Assembly: GCA_029891345.1 (NCBI GenBank)
Contig: CM057002.1
Coordinates: 66,110,590 to 66,174,589, forward strand
From: Dryococelus australis
Taxonomy: Eukaryota; Arthropoda; Insecta; Phasmatodea; Phasmatidae
DNA: 64,000 nt
Direction: 5' to 3'
Part shown: piece by piece, positions 1 to 12,757 of the stretch
Layout: every line of letters begins with the position of its first letter
Numbering within the stretch: position 1 is the stretch's first letter
Made by a program: the position numbers and the translations under genes
Notes under the pieces: generated by a model
The model's input: only the letters and a program-made list of their open reading frames with translations
What the model was told of the DNA's origin: nothing
Database searches by the model: none

Positions 1-287
1 GAAAGTTAAATTTATTTCAATGTGAATTATAAAGTTTAATGGAACCCCTCAGTCACGAGAGCGGCTAGTGTTGCTGAAGACGCAAATTAAATATAGTATC
101 TATATTGATTACTTTATTCCTGTCCTATTTCGTCTAATTGAAAGAAAACTAATACAATTTCACTTTTTTTTTTGTTCGTTCTCTGCTGAGAAATAATTTC
201 AATTAGCAGTAGATATCATCCTAGCAATAATTTTCAATGTTCTGCGTAACATTTTTACTGTGGTGTTATTTGTGAGAGCTCTTCTGT
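1..287. other. unassigned AT-rich DNA
   Basis: AT-rich sequence up to the left end of the mariner-like element. I see no open frame of note, no repeat shared with the rest of the window and no RNA-like structure. Confidence 0.4.
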
Positions 288-1107
288 CATCCTTCAAATA
301 ATGACCACATTCTACGGAAGCTATTCCCCTCCCTCTTAAAATTATACAGAATGTTGTAAAATCGCCTGCCAATACTCCGGAGAAACATTTCTCACATCTG
401 GCGGAAGAAAAATATATATATGAAATAGGTTAGTAAACGCTTTATTTACTACAGCTCGTAATACATAACGTAGTGTATGGCCCGCGGACTGGATCATCTT
501 GCTGTGGGATGCCATAGCAGTATTCGTTTAAACGGTACACAACATCGCACAACACTACACAACAGAACATTAGGAACAGCACAGAAATTAAGTTACACAT
601 GTGTCAAAGCTTATCGTCGGCATATTACAGAGTAAAGGAAATGTTCAAAATGTTCTCCATCAGCACGAACACACGCATCAACCCGCCGTTGCATGGATTC
701 CCGGGCGCGTTGATTGATCCCTGGAGAATTCCAGATTGTTACGCAACCCGCCTCACTACGGTTACGAAGGGTTCCCAAATCGTCCATCGAGGTCGCATAC
801 ACAAGTGCCTTTCAATGTTCCAACAAATATTGGTCTTAGTGGACTGAAATTAGAGCTCCTCGGGAGCCAAGGTATGGGGCTGCCAATTACAGCTGCGATG
901 GCATTCCACAGTAACATGATCCAGCCCGCGGGCCATATACTGTATGTTATGTGTTGCGTTTACAAACCTATTTCATATAATTATTTTTCCTTCCTCCAGA
1001 TGCGAGAGATGTTTTCCCGAAGTATTGATATGCAATTTTGCAAAAGACTATAATTAAAAGCGGGAGGGAATGATTTTCCGTAGAATGTGGTCATTATTTG
1101 AAGGATG
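288..1107 (-). mobile_element. mariner-like deletion derivative with about 220 bp terminal inverted repeats
   Basis: The sequence from about 288 to 515 is repeated in inverted orientation at about 890-1107. Both arms begin CATCCTTCAAATAATGACCA and share the internal stretches GAAATAGGTT and GGCCCGCGG. The centre carries the 3' end of a transposase gene on the minus strand (see 611-802). The size, the long TIRs and the missing N-terminal coding half indicate a non-autonomous internal-deletion copy. The arms differ at many positions, so the insertion is not recent. I could not identify a clean target duplication; the flanks read CTGT and ATTA. Assignment to the Tc1/mariner (IS630) superfamily rests only on the coding fragment. 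Confidence 0.7.
611..802 (-). pseudogene. C-terminal fragment of a Tc1/mariner (IS630)-type transposase
   Basis: The 63-residue minus-strand frame contains YATSMDDLGTLRNR, then SPGINQRARESMQRRVDAC, then ADGEHFEHFLY, followed closely by a stop. This matches the pattern I know from the C-terminus of many insect IS630/Tc1-mariner transposases: a DLxxLRxRI segment, then a TPGIxxRVRxSMxRR segment, then an xxGGHFEHLL ending. The catalytic D,D,D/E residues lie upstream in such proteins and are absent here, because the element switches straight into its inverted repeat. It is a fragment without enzymatic capacity. The family call comes from recalled motifs; the exact clade is unknown. Confidence 0.7.
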
Positions 1108-1617
1108 ATTACATATACATTTTCATTACCAAGTGGATTTTGGTGGATTTCGGGTTGCGGTTTAGTGAAATTCTCTAAATGTTGGCAACACTTAACGGCA
1201 TCACAAATACAAAAATATCATCGAGGACTTTTAGGAACATACAGCAGGAAGTGTGAAATGGGATGGCGTACGAAACAATGTTTTGGTCAGCCATCAAATG
1301 AAAGAGTGGTATTTGTGCGCGGCGCGTGTTGACGTCTGGTGAAAGTGGCAAGCCAGCGCAGCGAAGGGTGTGCAGCCCGCCACGCGCGCTAACACGCGGC
1401 ACGAGGCAGGATACGCGGAATACAAGACAAGGCATAATTCACTCACAACTCTTCTCAAACAACAGACGTGTCTCAAGTCCTACTTCCAGGACATTATCCC
1501 ATCCCACCTCACCTCGTGCAAACAAAGACTAACCAAGTCTATGAAACTACACCAGGGGACAAAGCACCGCGTTCGTGCGCACTCCTATCTAATTATATAT
1601 TCTATAAAAACTATTTC
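1108..1617. other. unassigned, locally GC-rich
   Basis: Contains a GC-rich patch around 1320-1410 with overlapping short open frames on both strands. None resembles a known protein, and I see no repeat partner in the window. Confidence 0.35.
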
Positions 1618-1846
1618 TTAGACTATTAACGATAAAATGAGCACTTCTTAAGGCCCTCCCAAAAGGCACTAACCCATAATAAATATATTTTATTGCAGTC
1701 TCAGACGTTAACTTTTGAGAGTGACGAAACGTACACACAGTTTATTAGTCATATTGCAATGTTTACATTAAATAGCGGCGGAAAGTTAGAAAATAATTCA
1801 AACGGAAAATTTAGGAGGGCCTTATGAAGTGCTCACTTTATAGGCA
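1618..1846 (+). mobile_element. 230 bp-class MITE, TTCACGG-end family (copy 1)
   Basis: The left end reads CTATTAACGATAAAATGAGC and the right end GTGCTCACTTTATAGGC, inverted copies of the family end. The right end has lost the CCGTGAACA portion. The interior (GCAGTCTCAGACGTTAAC, then a purine-rich stretch) aligns with the copies at 30358, 30715 and 52598 in the same orientation, and with 8100, 27160 and 46303 in the opposite one. There is no coding capacity. Confidence 0.75.
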
Positions 1847-2084
1847 TTAACAACATATCTATATTTTCTCTCAGGTATTATTCATAATAATAAACAAAGT
1901 GTTTTAAATGTTTTATTAAAATCAAGTAAGTTAAATTCGACAAAAATTAAATACATTTTAATTAAAAGAAGTATAAAAGACTTGTGATGCATAACTTATT
2001 TAAGTAACAACAACCACACACGTTCACATGGTGATTTTTGAAAGTTTTGATTTCAAAAGTATCAAGATACCGCAGACATACATA

Positions 2085-2398
2085 CTACTGATCACGGTTA
2101 ATTGAGGACTTTTGAAATAAACCTTTGATAATATCACTGCCCAACCTGCATATATTTTAACGGACACATTGACTGGCGTGCGTCAAGTTAAGTTGGCAAC
2201 GAGAACCAGACAGAGGAGACACATGAGAAAGAAGTTAATGCAGTGAAATGTAAGAATGAGCAATTTAAAGAAAATACTTTAATAAGAATTTTGCAATTTC
2301 ACTTGACCGACGGATGATTAAAGAATACACACTGTCCATGCAAGTAGATCTTAGCAGGGCTTTCAATCAAGAGAGCCGAGTTTACTGTGAACAGCTTA
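2085..2398 (+). mobile_element. 420 bp-class MITE, TTCACGG-end family, shortened copy
   Basis: Starts at CTGATCACGGTTAATTGAGG and ends at TTTACTGTGAACAGCTTATG. The interior has the class landmarks: a CTGCATATATTTTAACGG block, AAGTTGGCAACGA, TTTCACTTGACCGACG and AAGTAGATCTTAGCAGGGCT. It is about 100 bp shorter than the best copies (22253 and 60250), so it carries internal deletions. Confidence 0.75.
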
Positions 2399-3474
2399 TG
2401 GGCTTGTATGCAGTTAAATATTCCTCAAATAGCGCGGGTGTATTATATATCCATAGTTACCATTCGAAGAATACAAACTAAATTTGACAAGGATTCCATT
2501 GCGAATCAAACTTTTAGCGTATAGGCCAAAATTTGCTCCAGTTCCCATTGGGCCACGCCACACTCCTCCCCCCGCCCCTCCAAAAAATGTCAACGGATAT
2601 AATAATAACCCGGGAACTGCAGTTAGGTGAGCTAGTATTCAATATAACTGAGAAACCCGAGATACAAATGCACACAAAAAATTCCCTGATTGTGTAAGCC
2701 TCTGCCGTAATCCTGCGTACTTTGCGCAAGTTTCTTATATATTTTCCATTCAATTTCTTATCACCACTGCAAGAGTCTTTCAAATAAAAAATTAAAATGT
2801 ATTGGAACATTTATTACACTAAGGTCTTCAGGTACAAATCATATCCCCCTCTTTTTTCTTCAAAAAATACCGATTACGATATTTCTGCGAGTTTTTACTT
2901 ATGTATTATAAAAAAAAACGAAACTGTAATTTTTTAGTAAACATGGCAATGACAGGGCATGCAAGACCTGTTAACGGAAAACTAATTTTTCCATCGAGGA
3001 AACTCAGTATCATGTGCCGTAGTGCAGCTTCCGTACTTACATTTTTTTAGTTCACAAAAAACTAGGACATGACTTCACGTAAGCGCGCGCACGCACGCAC
3101 GCACACACACACACACACACAATACATAAACTTTAATTCCAGTAAAGACAGAGCTGTTCGTATCAATTACACAAAAATGGATATTCCAAACGTTAATTAT
3201 AAGTATACTGTTTTATAAGCTAGGAATAAGATTTACGTCGTGACAGATATACCTGCGTCATAACGTATTTCCTAAGTTTAGACGCAATATGCGTATAAAC
3301 TTTCTTTCCGTGAAATATATAAAAAAATTACAAGGTCTCACTACAGGTGTAATTTGAAAATTGTACGAGGTATTTACGTATTTTATCTCAGTAAACAAAC
3401 TTAAATATGGTTTGCTCTATTTACGGAATTGATATTCCATCATTTATATCCCTTCCCATTGTACCAATAATTTT
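2399..3474. other. unassigned AT-rich DNA with an AC microsatellite
   Basis: An alternating CG/CA tract runs from about 3084 to 3120. Otherwise I see no gene or repeat partner. Confidence 0.4.
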
Positions 3475-3475
3475 A

Positions 3476-3527
<52 letters not shown>
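3475..3527. repeat. (TA)n microsatellite
   Basis: About 50 bp of almost uninterrupted TA dinucleotides. Confidence 0.95.
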
Positions 3528-4729
3528 CTACAAACACTTAAAAAAATTTTTGTTGTCGCCACATGAGGACAATTATTTTATATTTATTTTACAAAGCGAC
3601 ATATTTTATTGCTGTCGGGATATTCTTAAACACATATTCGTATTTTTCCGAGTAGTTTGTACCGTAACCAAAATGGAAATCCACTAATCGGGGAAAGGTA
3701 TGGTTGAAAGAAGTCGTGGACGATGTAATCAAATACTTTGGCTCTCGAAGTTTATACGTCCTAGAACGAGCGGTCTAACAACGCTGAACATTCATGAAAA
3801 AGTGCTTCACTTTATTACACAGAATCCTTCACTTCCAAGAGATGCTACAAATTTTCAAGCTTTTTCCAGAGAAAGGGACGGATTTGGGGAATGTGTTTAA
3901 AATGCTAATTTAAGTCACCAAACGAGACAGTCTTGCTCGAAATTTACCACTGCCACAGACCTTTTAGTGACTTACATATTGCCGCCAAATACACGTCCAG
4001 CCATTCAAAAACCACCAAAAATTGCTCCAACATGTTTCACGGGAGTGTTTTTTTCTGCTTTCTCAGAATACAAATAACTGCGCTGTGACAAACTTTTATC
4101 GAACGAGTTCCTGGAAAACAACGAAAGTGCCGAGCCACTGCAGACATGTTTCACGATAAAAGTTTTCTGGCTGCTAAAAACTTTCTAACAGAATCATTCT
4201 GTTCTAGATCAATACTTTTAATTAAAATTATGCCCGATACTTCCAGATATAAATGGTTATCGATTTCCAGCTTCCATCTACGACAAACATGGGCATAATT
4301 TCGAGTTAACATTTCTTTAATAGATTACAAAAAAAAAAAAAAGGTACAGGCTATACGAAATGTCAGTACAAAATAGAAATAATAAAAAAAATTCCATCGA
4401 ACTAATAAGTTTCGTCAATTTTACTCAAACGAAATATACACAACACTACACACTTCTTTTTCTGTACGAAATAAAAAATTTATCTCACCATTGCGACAGG
4501 ACTTGACAGCGGTAAAATGAGTGCAGAACACCAGACAAGATCTTTGTACACAATTTAATAAAATTAAGTATTTGCGTTAGCGGCATGTAGTCCGCCAGTC
4601 AGGTACAAGGATATTTCAGAACGTGATTGAGTCCCGTGCGCCGCAATAAGTATCCTTCCAGCCCATACGAAATTACGTACTCACCATTACCACGGAAAAT
4701 GGCGATATTTTCCAACAGAAAGTGGGTCG

Positions 4730-4815
4730 CTAACTTTTACTCAGATATTTCTACCCACTAACTTTTACTTAGCTACTTTTCTATCCACGAACTTTTAATT
4801 GCTTAATTTCCTCCG
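4730..4815. repeat. three imperfect copies of a 28-30 bp tandem unit
   Basis: Units beginning at 4730, 4758 and 4788 each start with C[TG]AACTTTTA and, in the first two, run into CTACTTTTCTATCCA-like sequence. Small minisatellite of no evident function. Confidence 0.6.
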
Positions 4816-6162
4816 GACACTGATAAGTTGAATTTTTGCACACTAACTTAAACATAACTTTACTTTGTTTTTAAAAAACATCGTACCCACGATTGCATGA
4901 GGAAATGAAGGGCTAAATATTCCAGTGAATACCGTTTTTCGCTTTCGACAAGAATATTTCACTTCTACACACAGCGCTTGCTCAATGGAAAATATTTTAT
5001 TCGCGACTTGCTGTTTCCAAGAACGTGAAGACCTCCGCGTGTACCTGTAATACCATCGGGGTAATTAACGTCAATTTAACCTGTTCATGCAAATATCTTA
5101 GGGCCACGGTTTTTTTTATCAGGCGCACGATAATATACATTTGTAGTAAACAGTTTTACAGTGAGGCAATATAAATCTTCGTACAGCAAACAGGCGTCGG
5201 TTGAAAGTGTCAATTCAATATTAGAACTACAAACAAGGTGGACAATATTTCGTATGCTGTCCTGTATTCCACATTCGTTTACAAAATGTCACAACATTAC
5301 TGTATACCCCCTTTTACAGACCTTGACTGTCTACAACCTGTGACTAGAAATGACACATGCCGCTTTTTCCTCTTCGAAGAAAAAAAAAAAGGGGGGGGGG
5401 TAGTTGTTTTGCACATTACTCTATCCTAATGTCATTAAAACTATGTATAAGAGGAATCGCAGCGATATTTCAAAGGATGTGTTTGAAAAGCGGGTTATCA
5501 AAGAGTCCAAGCCAAATTGTTTGGACAGTTTGAGACAATTGATTTTGGCGTGAGCTTCAATTAATATTTAGTGAATATTTTAATCAAAGTGAATTTTACT
5601 CTACTGGGCGTCATTACGGCCACTTAATTCAATCGCACACACTCAAAATACCTCAGTTGTATACGAAACTTAACGAGTATTCCAACTTAACCATTGAGAA
5701 TTTTATTTTCTTGTCCGAGGTTTACGACGTTAGCAATATATTTCAGATATGTAATACTTTATAGACGTAGTGCGGTAGCAATCTTCTTATTATTCAGTGT
5801 TCAGACATGTTTTGTTTTGTCAAACTAGCACCTAGTGACGCACTCTACTGGTAAGTTGTCCGAGGAGTGTACTTGGCATTATTACAGTTGTGGCTGTCTC
5901 AGGTCACGTCCTAATGAGTTAAGTGTGGTTTCTCCTCTAACTATGGTCACATATGTTTAAACACCTCATAAGCCACACATATATTGCGCTGATCTTACAT
6001 GTCTCAGACCTAACTACCAGTTCTCTTAGCCTGCTCACTACACAATTACCTTAGCAACGCGTTATTTGTACAGCTTTCTTATGTAATCTTGAAGCGTTAA
6101 AATGTTTTTGCTATGGAAGGCCATTAATACGCCTGCCCATTTGACAGCTGGCTGTAGGAACA

Positions 6163-6192
6163 GCCTTGTAGTAAGGTTGCCGACTACAAGGC
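6163..6192. repeat. short perfect hairpin
   Basis: GCCTTGTAGT at 6163-6172 is followed, after a 10 base loop, by its exact reverse complement ACTACAAGGC at 6183-6192. Confidence 0.6.
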
Positions 6193-6366
6193 AGGAAGCA
6201 TGAGTGTTGCAATACATTACCTCACTGGACAGATAACATGTGGCGCTATCTGTGCGGCGATAGTATGTCTTCCGCTCGCGCAGTCCACCAATGACAACAT
6301 GCTCACTGTCGCGTCTCCAATGTAGGTTAGCTCGCTACTAGCGCTCGCCATATAGGTTAAACCACT

Positions 6367-6766
6367 CACTAAATAAACGAGGTAGACCGATTAATCGCCT
6401 TTTGCGCATGTACCCAACAATGACCTACCCCAAAGGAACAACTGCCAAGGTTGGTTACATGGTCAACAATCACAAACGAATGTTTGTTTAAAGCTTACTT
6501 TTTAAGTGACAAGCACTATTATATTAATAAAATACTTTTACCAATTTTAATTTAATCAAACTGCATTACAAACTGGTTAGAGAAAGTACACAGTACAAAC
6601 AATTCATCCCAAAGCAGTTGTTTACTAAACAGTGTTCTAATTTCAAATCGAATCTTCACTGTTTTTTGTTAGTCGTATTGGCAGGTGAGCAGTTCAGTGT
6701 TGGGACACGGAGATTGGTTGTGCGCAGCCAGCGAGATCGCCCGCTCTACCTCATCTTTAGTCTATG
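6367..6766 (+). mobile_element. 370-400 bp TIR element, CTAAAGATGAGGTAGA-end family (copy 1)
   Basis: Left end ACTAAATAAACGAGGTAGACC; right end CTACCTCATCTTTAGTCTATG, its inverted form. The interior includes CTGCATTACAAACTGGTTAG and GGGACACGGAGATTGGTTGT, both found in the copies at 10782 (inverted), 48712 and 57796. No coding capacity; a non-autonomous DNA transposon family on present evidence. Confidence 0.75.
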
Positions 6767-8099
6767 GGCTAAACAGCCTACTACAACTGATCTGTCCGAG
6801 CTGTCGCCGATACAGCGTTTGATTGGTTCACGTGACCTGTGACGTCAGATGGTACAGACGACGCGTGGCGAGGTGCTGACAGACTGGAGATGTTCGAGGT
6901 GAGATCATCTGACGTCATCGCCGCTGTGAAATGCTTTGTTTATAAACAGAGAAGAGAGAGCGCGCGGATAAGTACATAACCAAGTTAATAGCTAATATAT
7001 TAGTTTAATTGTTTGGATGCGAAGAACGCGAAGACGCGAAGAACTGCATCGAAGTGATGCAGTGCGGCTAAGGAAATGTTTATGTAATATCAATGACAAG
7101 CAATATAATACCTGAGCAAATAGTAACAAGGAAATGTAAACAAAAATGGCGACCTGTTTTTGTAACTACATCCATCAGATAACGTTATTGTAGCACGCAA
7201 CGTAAGGCTCGTCGTGATAGGAAATGTGCGGGGACTAAGTAGTGGAAAGGCCCTAACAGGTTCGTGTTTGAAGTGTTTCTGCTGACTCGAAAGTGGACAT
7301 ACTTCGACTGGAACACAGGCGGTATAGCCCAGCACTCTTGTTTCTCGACATCTACTCCATATCCCCCTCGTCACAAGCACATGGACATTACAACACATAC
7401 AAGAACATGGACACTTGAACGCATGTATCCAAAAGACAGACAACATTACATGCATAAATGTATTACGACAGTTATTTAAACGTATAAAAATGTACATTTA
7501 TGAGACTACTAATTCGATACGCGAACACAGAAAAAAACACCGGAAAAACATTACTGTATATCACAAACTAGGAATTTCCACAGAATGACTTCCGAAGGTT
7601 TACATGCGCCAGTGTACAAGATATTTCCTAAAGTCTCGTGAAACCCAGACACGATGTAAAAACCAGAAGACATAACAAAAGCCTTCAAGGTTAACAAATA
7701 GTTAAACAAAAAGAAATCCGTCTAAGAATTCTGTCAAAATTGACAAGATTGATTGAAAAGGTGAAGGAGTAAACGGGGGGGGGGGGGGGGGGCGCATATC
7801 GAACCAACGGCAGAAACACGTACAGAAATATGCAAATTATAGACGAACAGTCACTAGAACTAGCGAGTGATCACACAGGAACACAGGCGGTCCGACAGTA
7901 GTAGGTTGTCTTTTTTTTTCAGTAAACTTCCTAAACTGTAATGGGATTACTTTCAACCAACGACAGTAGAGAAAATTCACTCTACATCATGCTACTATAC
8001 ACAGATGCATAGACGCACAGGCGTAGTGTAGAGGAGGGAATGGGAGGGGAGAAACTGAAGGGTCGGTCGCTTCTCCACTAGTCACTTCACAATGCAGTA
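6767..8099. other. unassigned DNA with an 18 base G run
   Basis: A homopolymer of 18 G lies at 7775-7792. A GAAGACGCGAAGAAC-type short repetition occurs near 7018-7050. The minus-strand frame at 7090-7497 (135 codons) resembles nothing I know and is probably chance. Confidence 0.4.
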
Positions 8100-8337
8100 T
8101 AGGCTGTTCACGATAAAGTGAGCACTTTGTAAGATCCCGCACAATGTTTTTCTTTCGGCCAATTTAAATCTTTCCACCACATTTTAAAACAAACATTGCA
8201 ATGCAAGTAATGAACATACTATATACATTTCACCACACTCAAAAGTTACCTTCTGAGGCTGCAATAAAATACAATTCTTAATGATTAATGTCTTAGCAGG
8301 ACCATAAACATTGCTCACTTTACCGTGAATAGCTTAT
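8100..8337 (-). mobile_element. 230 bp-class MITE, TTCACGG-end family (copy 2)
   Basis: AGGCTGTTCACGATAAAGTG at the left and CTCACTTTACCGTGAATAGC at the right form the TIRs. The interior (GAGGCTGCAATAAAATAC, TTCTTTCGGCCAATTTAAA) is the reverse orientation of the copy at 1618. Confidence 0.85.
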
Positions 8338-9720
8338 TTACACCTTATGTTAAACTGATCGCCTCATTCTTTATATTATAGTCTAATAATTGTCACCAGG
8401 ACAACTTTGTACCACCTGCCCAATTATAGTTTAAATGAAGGCTCTAAAAATACCTTTACACTACCTTGTTACAAATGAAATAGTAATAGGTACACATTAA
8501 GGTGGAGACTGGAATTCCTCCGGTACAAAATAAACACTGTGGCACAAATTTACCTCCAAGGACGGTGTATGTTGCATATAAGTATTTAAATAGGCAAAAA
8601 AATATTTTAGTTGAACTTTTAATAACGTTTTAAAAATAAGGTGTTCAGCGTAACAAGAGCTGCGGAGAGGGATAGAGACCCAGGTAAAATGAAAATCAAC
8701 TAACACAGATCCCTACTCTTCATGTCGAAACAAGCTGTGGGCGCATGTGTAGGAACTACCAGCGCATTTCACTCTTTCATCAACAAATGTTGGAAGGCAG
8801 TAAGGATATGAATAACATTCACCAATTAGAGTTCTCTCAGTACGCATATTCAATTATCAGGTATATTTGCGAAGAATTTCTTAGAGCGTAGTGTCGTGTC
8901 AGTATGCTGGTGTTTTGTTATCTGGTGGACCGAACTCTCGTCGCCACCTTGTGGTGACCGCCACTTCTCAAACTGTAAACATGTGCGATAACACTATATT
9001 GTCCCGTTAAACTAAATTCTATCAAGTAGTAGGCGTGCCCAAGGGTCGACTACCCGAGAAGCAACTCACAGCTGCTACGTTTGGTGGGTATATAAGACAA
9101 TTTTCATAATTACAGTAACCACAGTGGCGCTTTAGTTTTATTAGTACGTTGGTATAAAAACAAGGAGAGAACCCTCTGCCTTTCTGAAATTCTTTGTGTG
9201 AAAACAGCTTATTTGTTAATAACCAAACATGGTGCGTCGTACGGCAACCTAATTGTGCCGGAACGACAGTGCATTTATATGTAGTATAACAATTCTCTCT
9301 TCCTTTCGTTTAAATGAGTGAGAAAGGACCAGAAGATGCACAAAGAACACTGCCAAAGGTAAATACGTTGTACAAAAGGTTTCAATTAAACCTAAGCTAT
9401 TAATTAACGTGATAAAGATACGTCAGCCTGTAACTGAACACAGGTTAACGCAAAAACTTGCAAATGTACTTAATGTTGCCAACGAACCGCTAAAAGTAAA
9501 CTGTATACACAAACGGCTTGTTAGGTGTGTTAAAGGGGCAACTGAAAATGTCTTAATACAAAGGCGTAAGAATTCCAGTAATAACACAAGGCATTATTGA
9601 TCCCGAAATTTCACAGTGTTACTTGAACGAATTGATACTAGTACTTACGGATCAGTGGCAATGATTTTATGTATGACTGGAGAAAGGTCTCTAAGGAAAA
9701 ACCTGAGCAATGAAGCGCCG
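8338..9720. other. unassigned DNA
   Basis: No shared repeat and no recognisable coding sequence. The 63-codon frame at 9409-9600 on the plus strand has no recognised motif. Confidence 0.4.
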
Positions 9721-9892
9721 TGTATACAAGAGTGTAAGGACCGGGAGATCACAGAGAAAACCCGCCGACGAGCGGCATCGTCCAGCACGATTCCCATATG
9801 CGATAATCCGGGAGCGATCCGCCGGGAATCAAACCCGGATCGCTTAGGTGGGAGAAAGGTGAGTAGTCTGACCACTATACCACCGCGGCCCC
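9721..9892 (-). mobile_element. tRNA-derived SINE (copy 1)
   Basis: Read on the minus strand it starts GGGGCCGCGGTGGTATAGTG (box A region), continues through a box B-like GATCCGGGTTTGATTCCCGG, then a conserved core GGCGGGTTTTCTCTGTGATC. The same order occurs at 21118, 23058 and 25838. The head is a degenerate tRNA gene (internal Pol III promoter); the core and tail are not tRNA. No poly-A or other clear tail is preserved. Confidence 0.8.
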
Positions 9893-10781
9893 TTGTTTTC
9901 TGGACCCACTCCCTTTTCCCAATCTGATACGTAGGTGACCTGAGGAGATACCGCTAGATCCAAGAAAATCCCTTTCCCCTTCTGTTTCCACACGTCTAAT
10001 TTAGTTCTGAAGGTACTCCTGTATCACAAGAACAATTTCAGAATTGTATATAAGACAAAATAAACTTGTTCGTATCAGCGAACAACATGACAGTCTGTAT
10101 AGTTTGTCTCACGGACTGCCCCTCACGAATCTGTGATCAAAACTAAGAAGATATTTTATGGTAAAAATGCATAACACCCTTCGTTAACGAGAAAAACATG
10201 GTCCAAAAACCATCTAAGAAAACATGCGGTATTCTAATAAGATAAAAATTAGGGGATGTGGCAATGCTGCAACTGATGTGTTAGTCGTAAGGCGTGCGGC
10301 AAGGGAACAAGCCGAGCCTAGTAGTGCCAAGAAGGACATGGAGTTATCATGCAGTGAGTACTGGGGCATGGCAATGGGCATGGGTACATCTGGCATCCAA
10401 GCTCCGTGCATGCTGCATGCATACAACGTGCTGAAATATGCATTTCTACTGGCAGAGCAAGCTTCGAATACCTGTTCGACGTTTTGTATGCTGATGCTGA
10501 ATGTCGTGCTTAACGTGAAATAAAATCATTGCATCTACTTTAATGTCGTAAGCTAAGGACCCTAAGTTTTTGATCAGATATTCGTGTGGTGCACTCCGTA
10601 TCCGAGAATTACCGACATCCTGTCTAATTGCTGCGCTGCTGGAGCATTCCGAACATTACGACACAAGCCGCGGCAAGATATACAAGCTCATTTACCTCTG
10701 CGAGGCTACACTCCCGACCTCACAAATAGTGCAACTGTCCCGCCACCACATCCACGTTCACAGCAAATGTCGTAATGCCTC
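9893..10781. other. unassigned DNA
   Basis: The 99-codon plus-strand frame at 10224-10523 and its minus-strand counterpart are mutually overlapping and unlike any family I know, so I treat them as chance. Confidence 0.35.
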
Positions 10782-11152
10782 AGACTAAAGATGAAGTAGA
10801 CCGATCTCGCTGGCTGCGTATAGCAATCTCCGTGTCCCAACACTAAACTTCTTTTCTGCCTACACTTCTAGCGAAAATGGCATGGTTTGGATTTAAGGTT
10901 AGGACACTGATTTGTAAACAAATGCTTTGAGATGTATGTATACTTTCTCTAACCAATTTGTAATGCAGCTTGATTAAATTCAAATTGGTAATTTTAGTCA
11001 TAAAATAGAGCTAGTCATTTAAAAATTACGATATAAACAAACACTTTCATCACTGTTGACCATCTGACTGACAGTTGTGTAGGATTGGGGTAGGTCAATG
11101 TTCGGTACATGCGCAGAAGACGAATAAGTGTTATACCTCTTCTTTAGTCTAT
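10782..11152 (-). mobile_element. 370-400 bp TIR element, CTAAAGATGAGGTAGA-end family (copy 2)
   Basis: Ends AGACTAAAGATGAAGTAGACC and TTATACCTCTTCTTTAGTCT are inverted repeats. The interior is the reverse complement of the copy at 6367 (CAATCTCCGTGTCCCAACAC, then TAACCAATTTGTAATGCAGC). Confidence 0.8.
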
Positions 11153-11330
11153 GCAATGCCTTGCACGATGCTTTCATCAACCAATCGAAGCGAAAAGCAG
11201 GTTTGGTTTTTTTTTGCGTGCCACGTAAGACAGCCACGAAAAATATTTCTTATTTAAGACATTATCCGCGATTACTCTTTCCCCGGGAAAACATTTTAGA
11301 GCGCGCCTGTAGAAATACACACACTCCGCG

Positions 11331-11733
11331 GTTTATTCATACTTCTTGAATCAAACATTTGAAAAATCACCCCATGCATAACAGGTTTGGCTGTTTTCTA
11401 ATTATATTTCACAAGCGTATTATAAGTGTTGACGTAAAATAGTATGAAAGTATTATATTTTTGGATAAATTGAAAAATTTATATCTTTGTAGGTTATAAA
11501 ATTTAATTTATAATTAGGCCTTATATGAATAAATACCATGAGAAAATAAGTACGTGGGTAATGCCTGGTAAGAAATAATTCCTGTACAAAATATTATTAA
11601 ACAGAGTGTGCCCCTTAGGTGTGATTTTATAGACTTGCTTAAGCTTTGTTTGTACGAGGCGGAGGAATATCCTGGAAGTAGAACTTCAGCAGGGCTACAG
11701 GAAATTCGGCAGTAACCGTGATTGAACTACAGC
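11331..11733 (+). mobile_element. about 400 bp MITE, CTATTCGCGGTTTATTCA-end family (copy 1)
   Basis: Left end CTCCGCGGTTTATTCATAC followed by TGAATCAAACATTTGAAAAA; right end GGGCTACAGGAAATTCGG then AACCGTGATTGAACTAC. Both halves match the split copy at 16356-17873 and the copy at 43161. The interior landmark is AAGCTTTGTTTGTACGAGGC. Confidence 0.7.
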
Positions 11734-12757
11734 CTACTTGTTTAAATCACACCTGTGCCATTGTATGTATGTACAACAGAAATGAAATAATTGACACAAA
11801 GAAGATGCCAAGAACTTCAAGGCGTATATAAATTCGTGCAATGAAATGTTTTTTTTTTTGCAATTTTAAATAAATTGCCGGAAGTAACTAAGCTTTTCCA
11901 TAAACTTTATTTGTGGCTGCATCATAATTAAAAAAAAAAAAAAAAAAAAAAAACTTTGGTGGGCATAATTAAAATGGGTAGCATTAAACCTCTCAGTTGG
12001 CGTGTTAAAACCAAACTGCTGGGAGAAAATCTATGTTATTCTTACATCACAATGAAAGAGAGATTCAGGCAAACACCATGCGATCTAAAAATATTTTACC
12101 TGAGGAAAAATTAGTTAACAAATAATGTCTACGAGTTAGTACAATGTGATACAAATATAAAATAACGGATTTTGCGAGAAATGCTCTTAAATTTAGAACT
12201 AACGATACGAAACACACAACACCTATATAACAAACAATTAGGTTTACTGCTCGTATGCCCGCCTCAATATATAACATTCCCAGCTATTTTACATTTGAAT
12301 ATTACATTCCTATGCAGCAAAAGGAGGTATTTTTTTCGATACGTAGTTTCGTAAAGAGATACTTTTACAAATAACATCCGATATTTTTCCCCGACATCCG
12401 TACCTCACCGCGCAGAGTATTTGGGTTTGTTCCCAGGGCCCGCAGCATTACAAGCAAGTGTTGTTAGCTGGACGAGGAGTGTAGAAGGGTATTGGCAGAC
12501 CTATATAGCGAGTGTGTGTTAACAGAAACACACTAAGAGTGCCACAGAGAGACAGTTCTCCCGCCTAGCGACCCCGGACAACAGCAGCGGCCCGTCACAA
12601 CCTCTAGGACGTCCTTCGTCTTGGACAACTGACTGCGCCACTACACCCCCCCCCCCCACCTACTTCCACAGTACTTCCCACTGCACTGACACCATTCTGC
12701 ATAGAACATTTGTACGTCCTAAACCATAGGACTAACGCACCATAGGTCCTATATATA
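11734..12757. other. unassigned DNA with a 24 base A run
   Basis: Poly-A at 11930-11953 and a C run near 12645-12657. The stretch around 12430-12600 is GC-richer and contains ACCTATATAGCGAG, but I found no second copy to support an LTR call. Confidence 0.4.

Larger units (their letters stand above)
3528..6366. other. unassigned intergenic or intronic DNA
   Basis: AT-rich, with only short open frames that resemble nothing known. Two small structures stand out and are listed separately (4730-4815 and 6163-6192). A run of A followed by a run of G occurs at about 5381-5400. Confidence 0.4.

Noticed and set aside
8497..8706. Various 60-100 codon frames across the window as small genes
   Set aside because: In 64 kb of six-frame sequence these are expected by chance. 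None has a recognised motif, supported start or neighbour logic.
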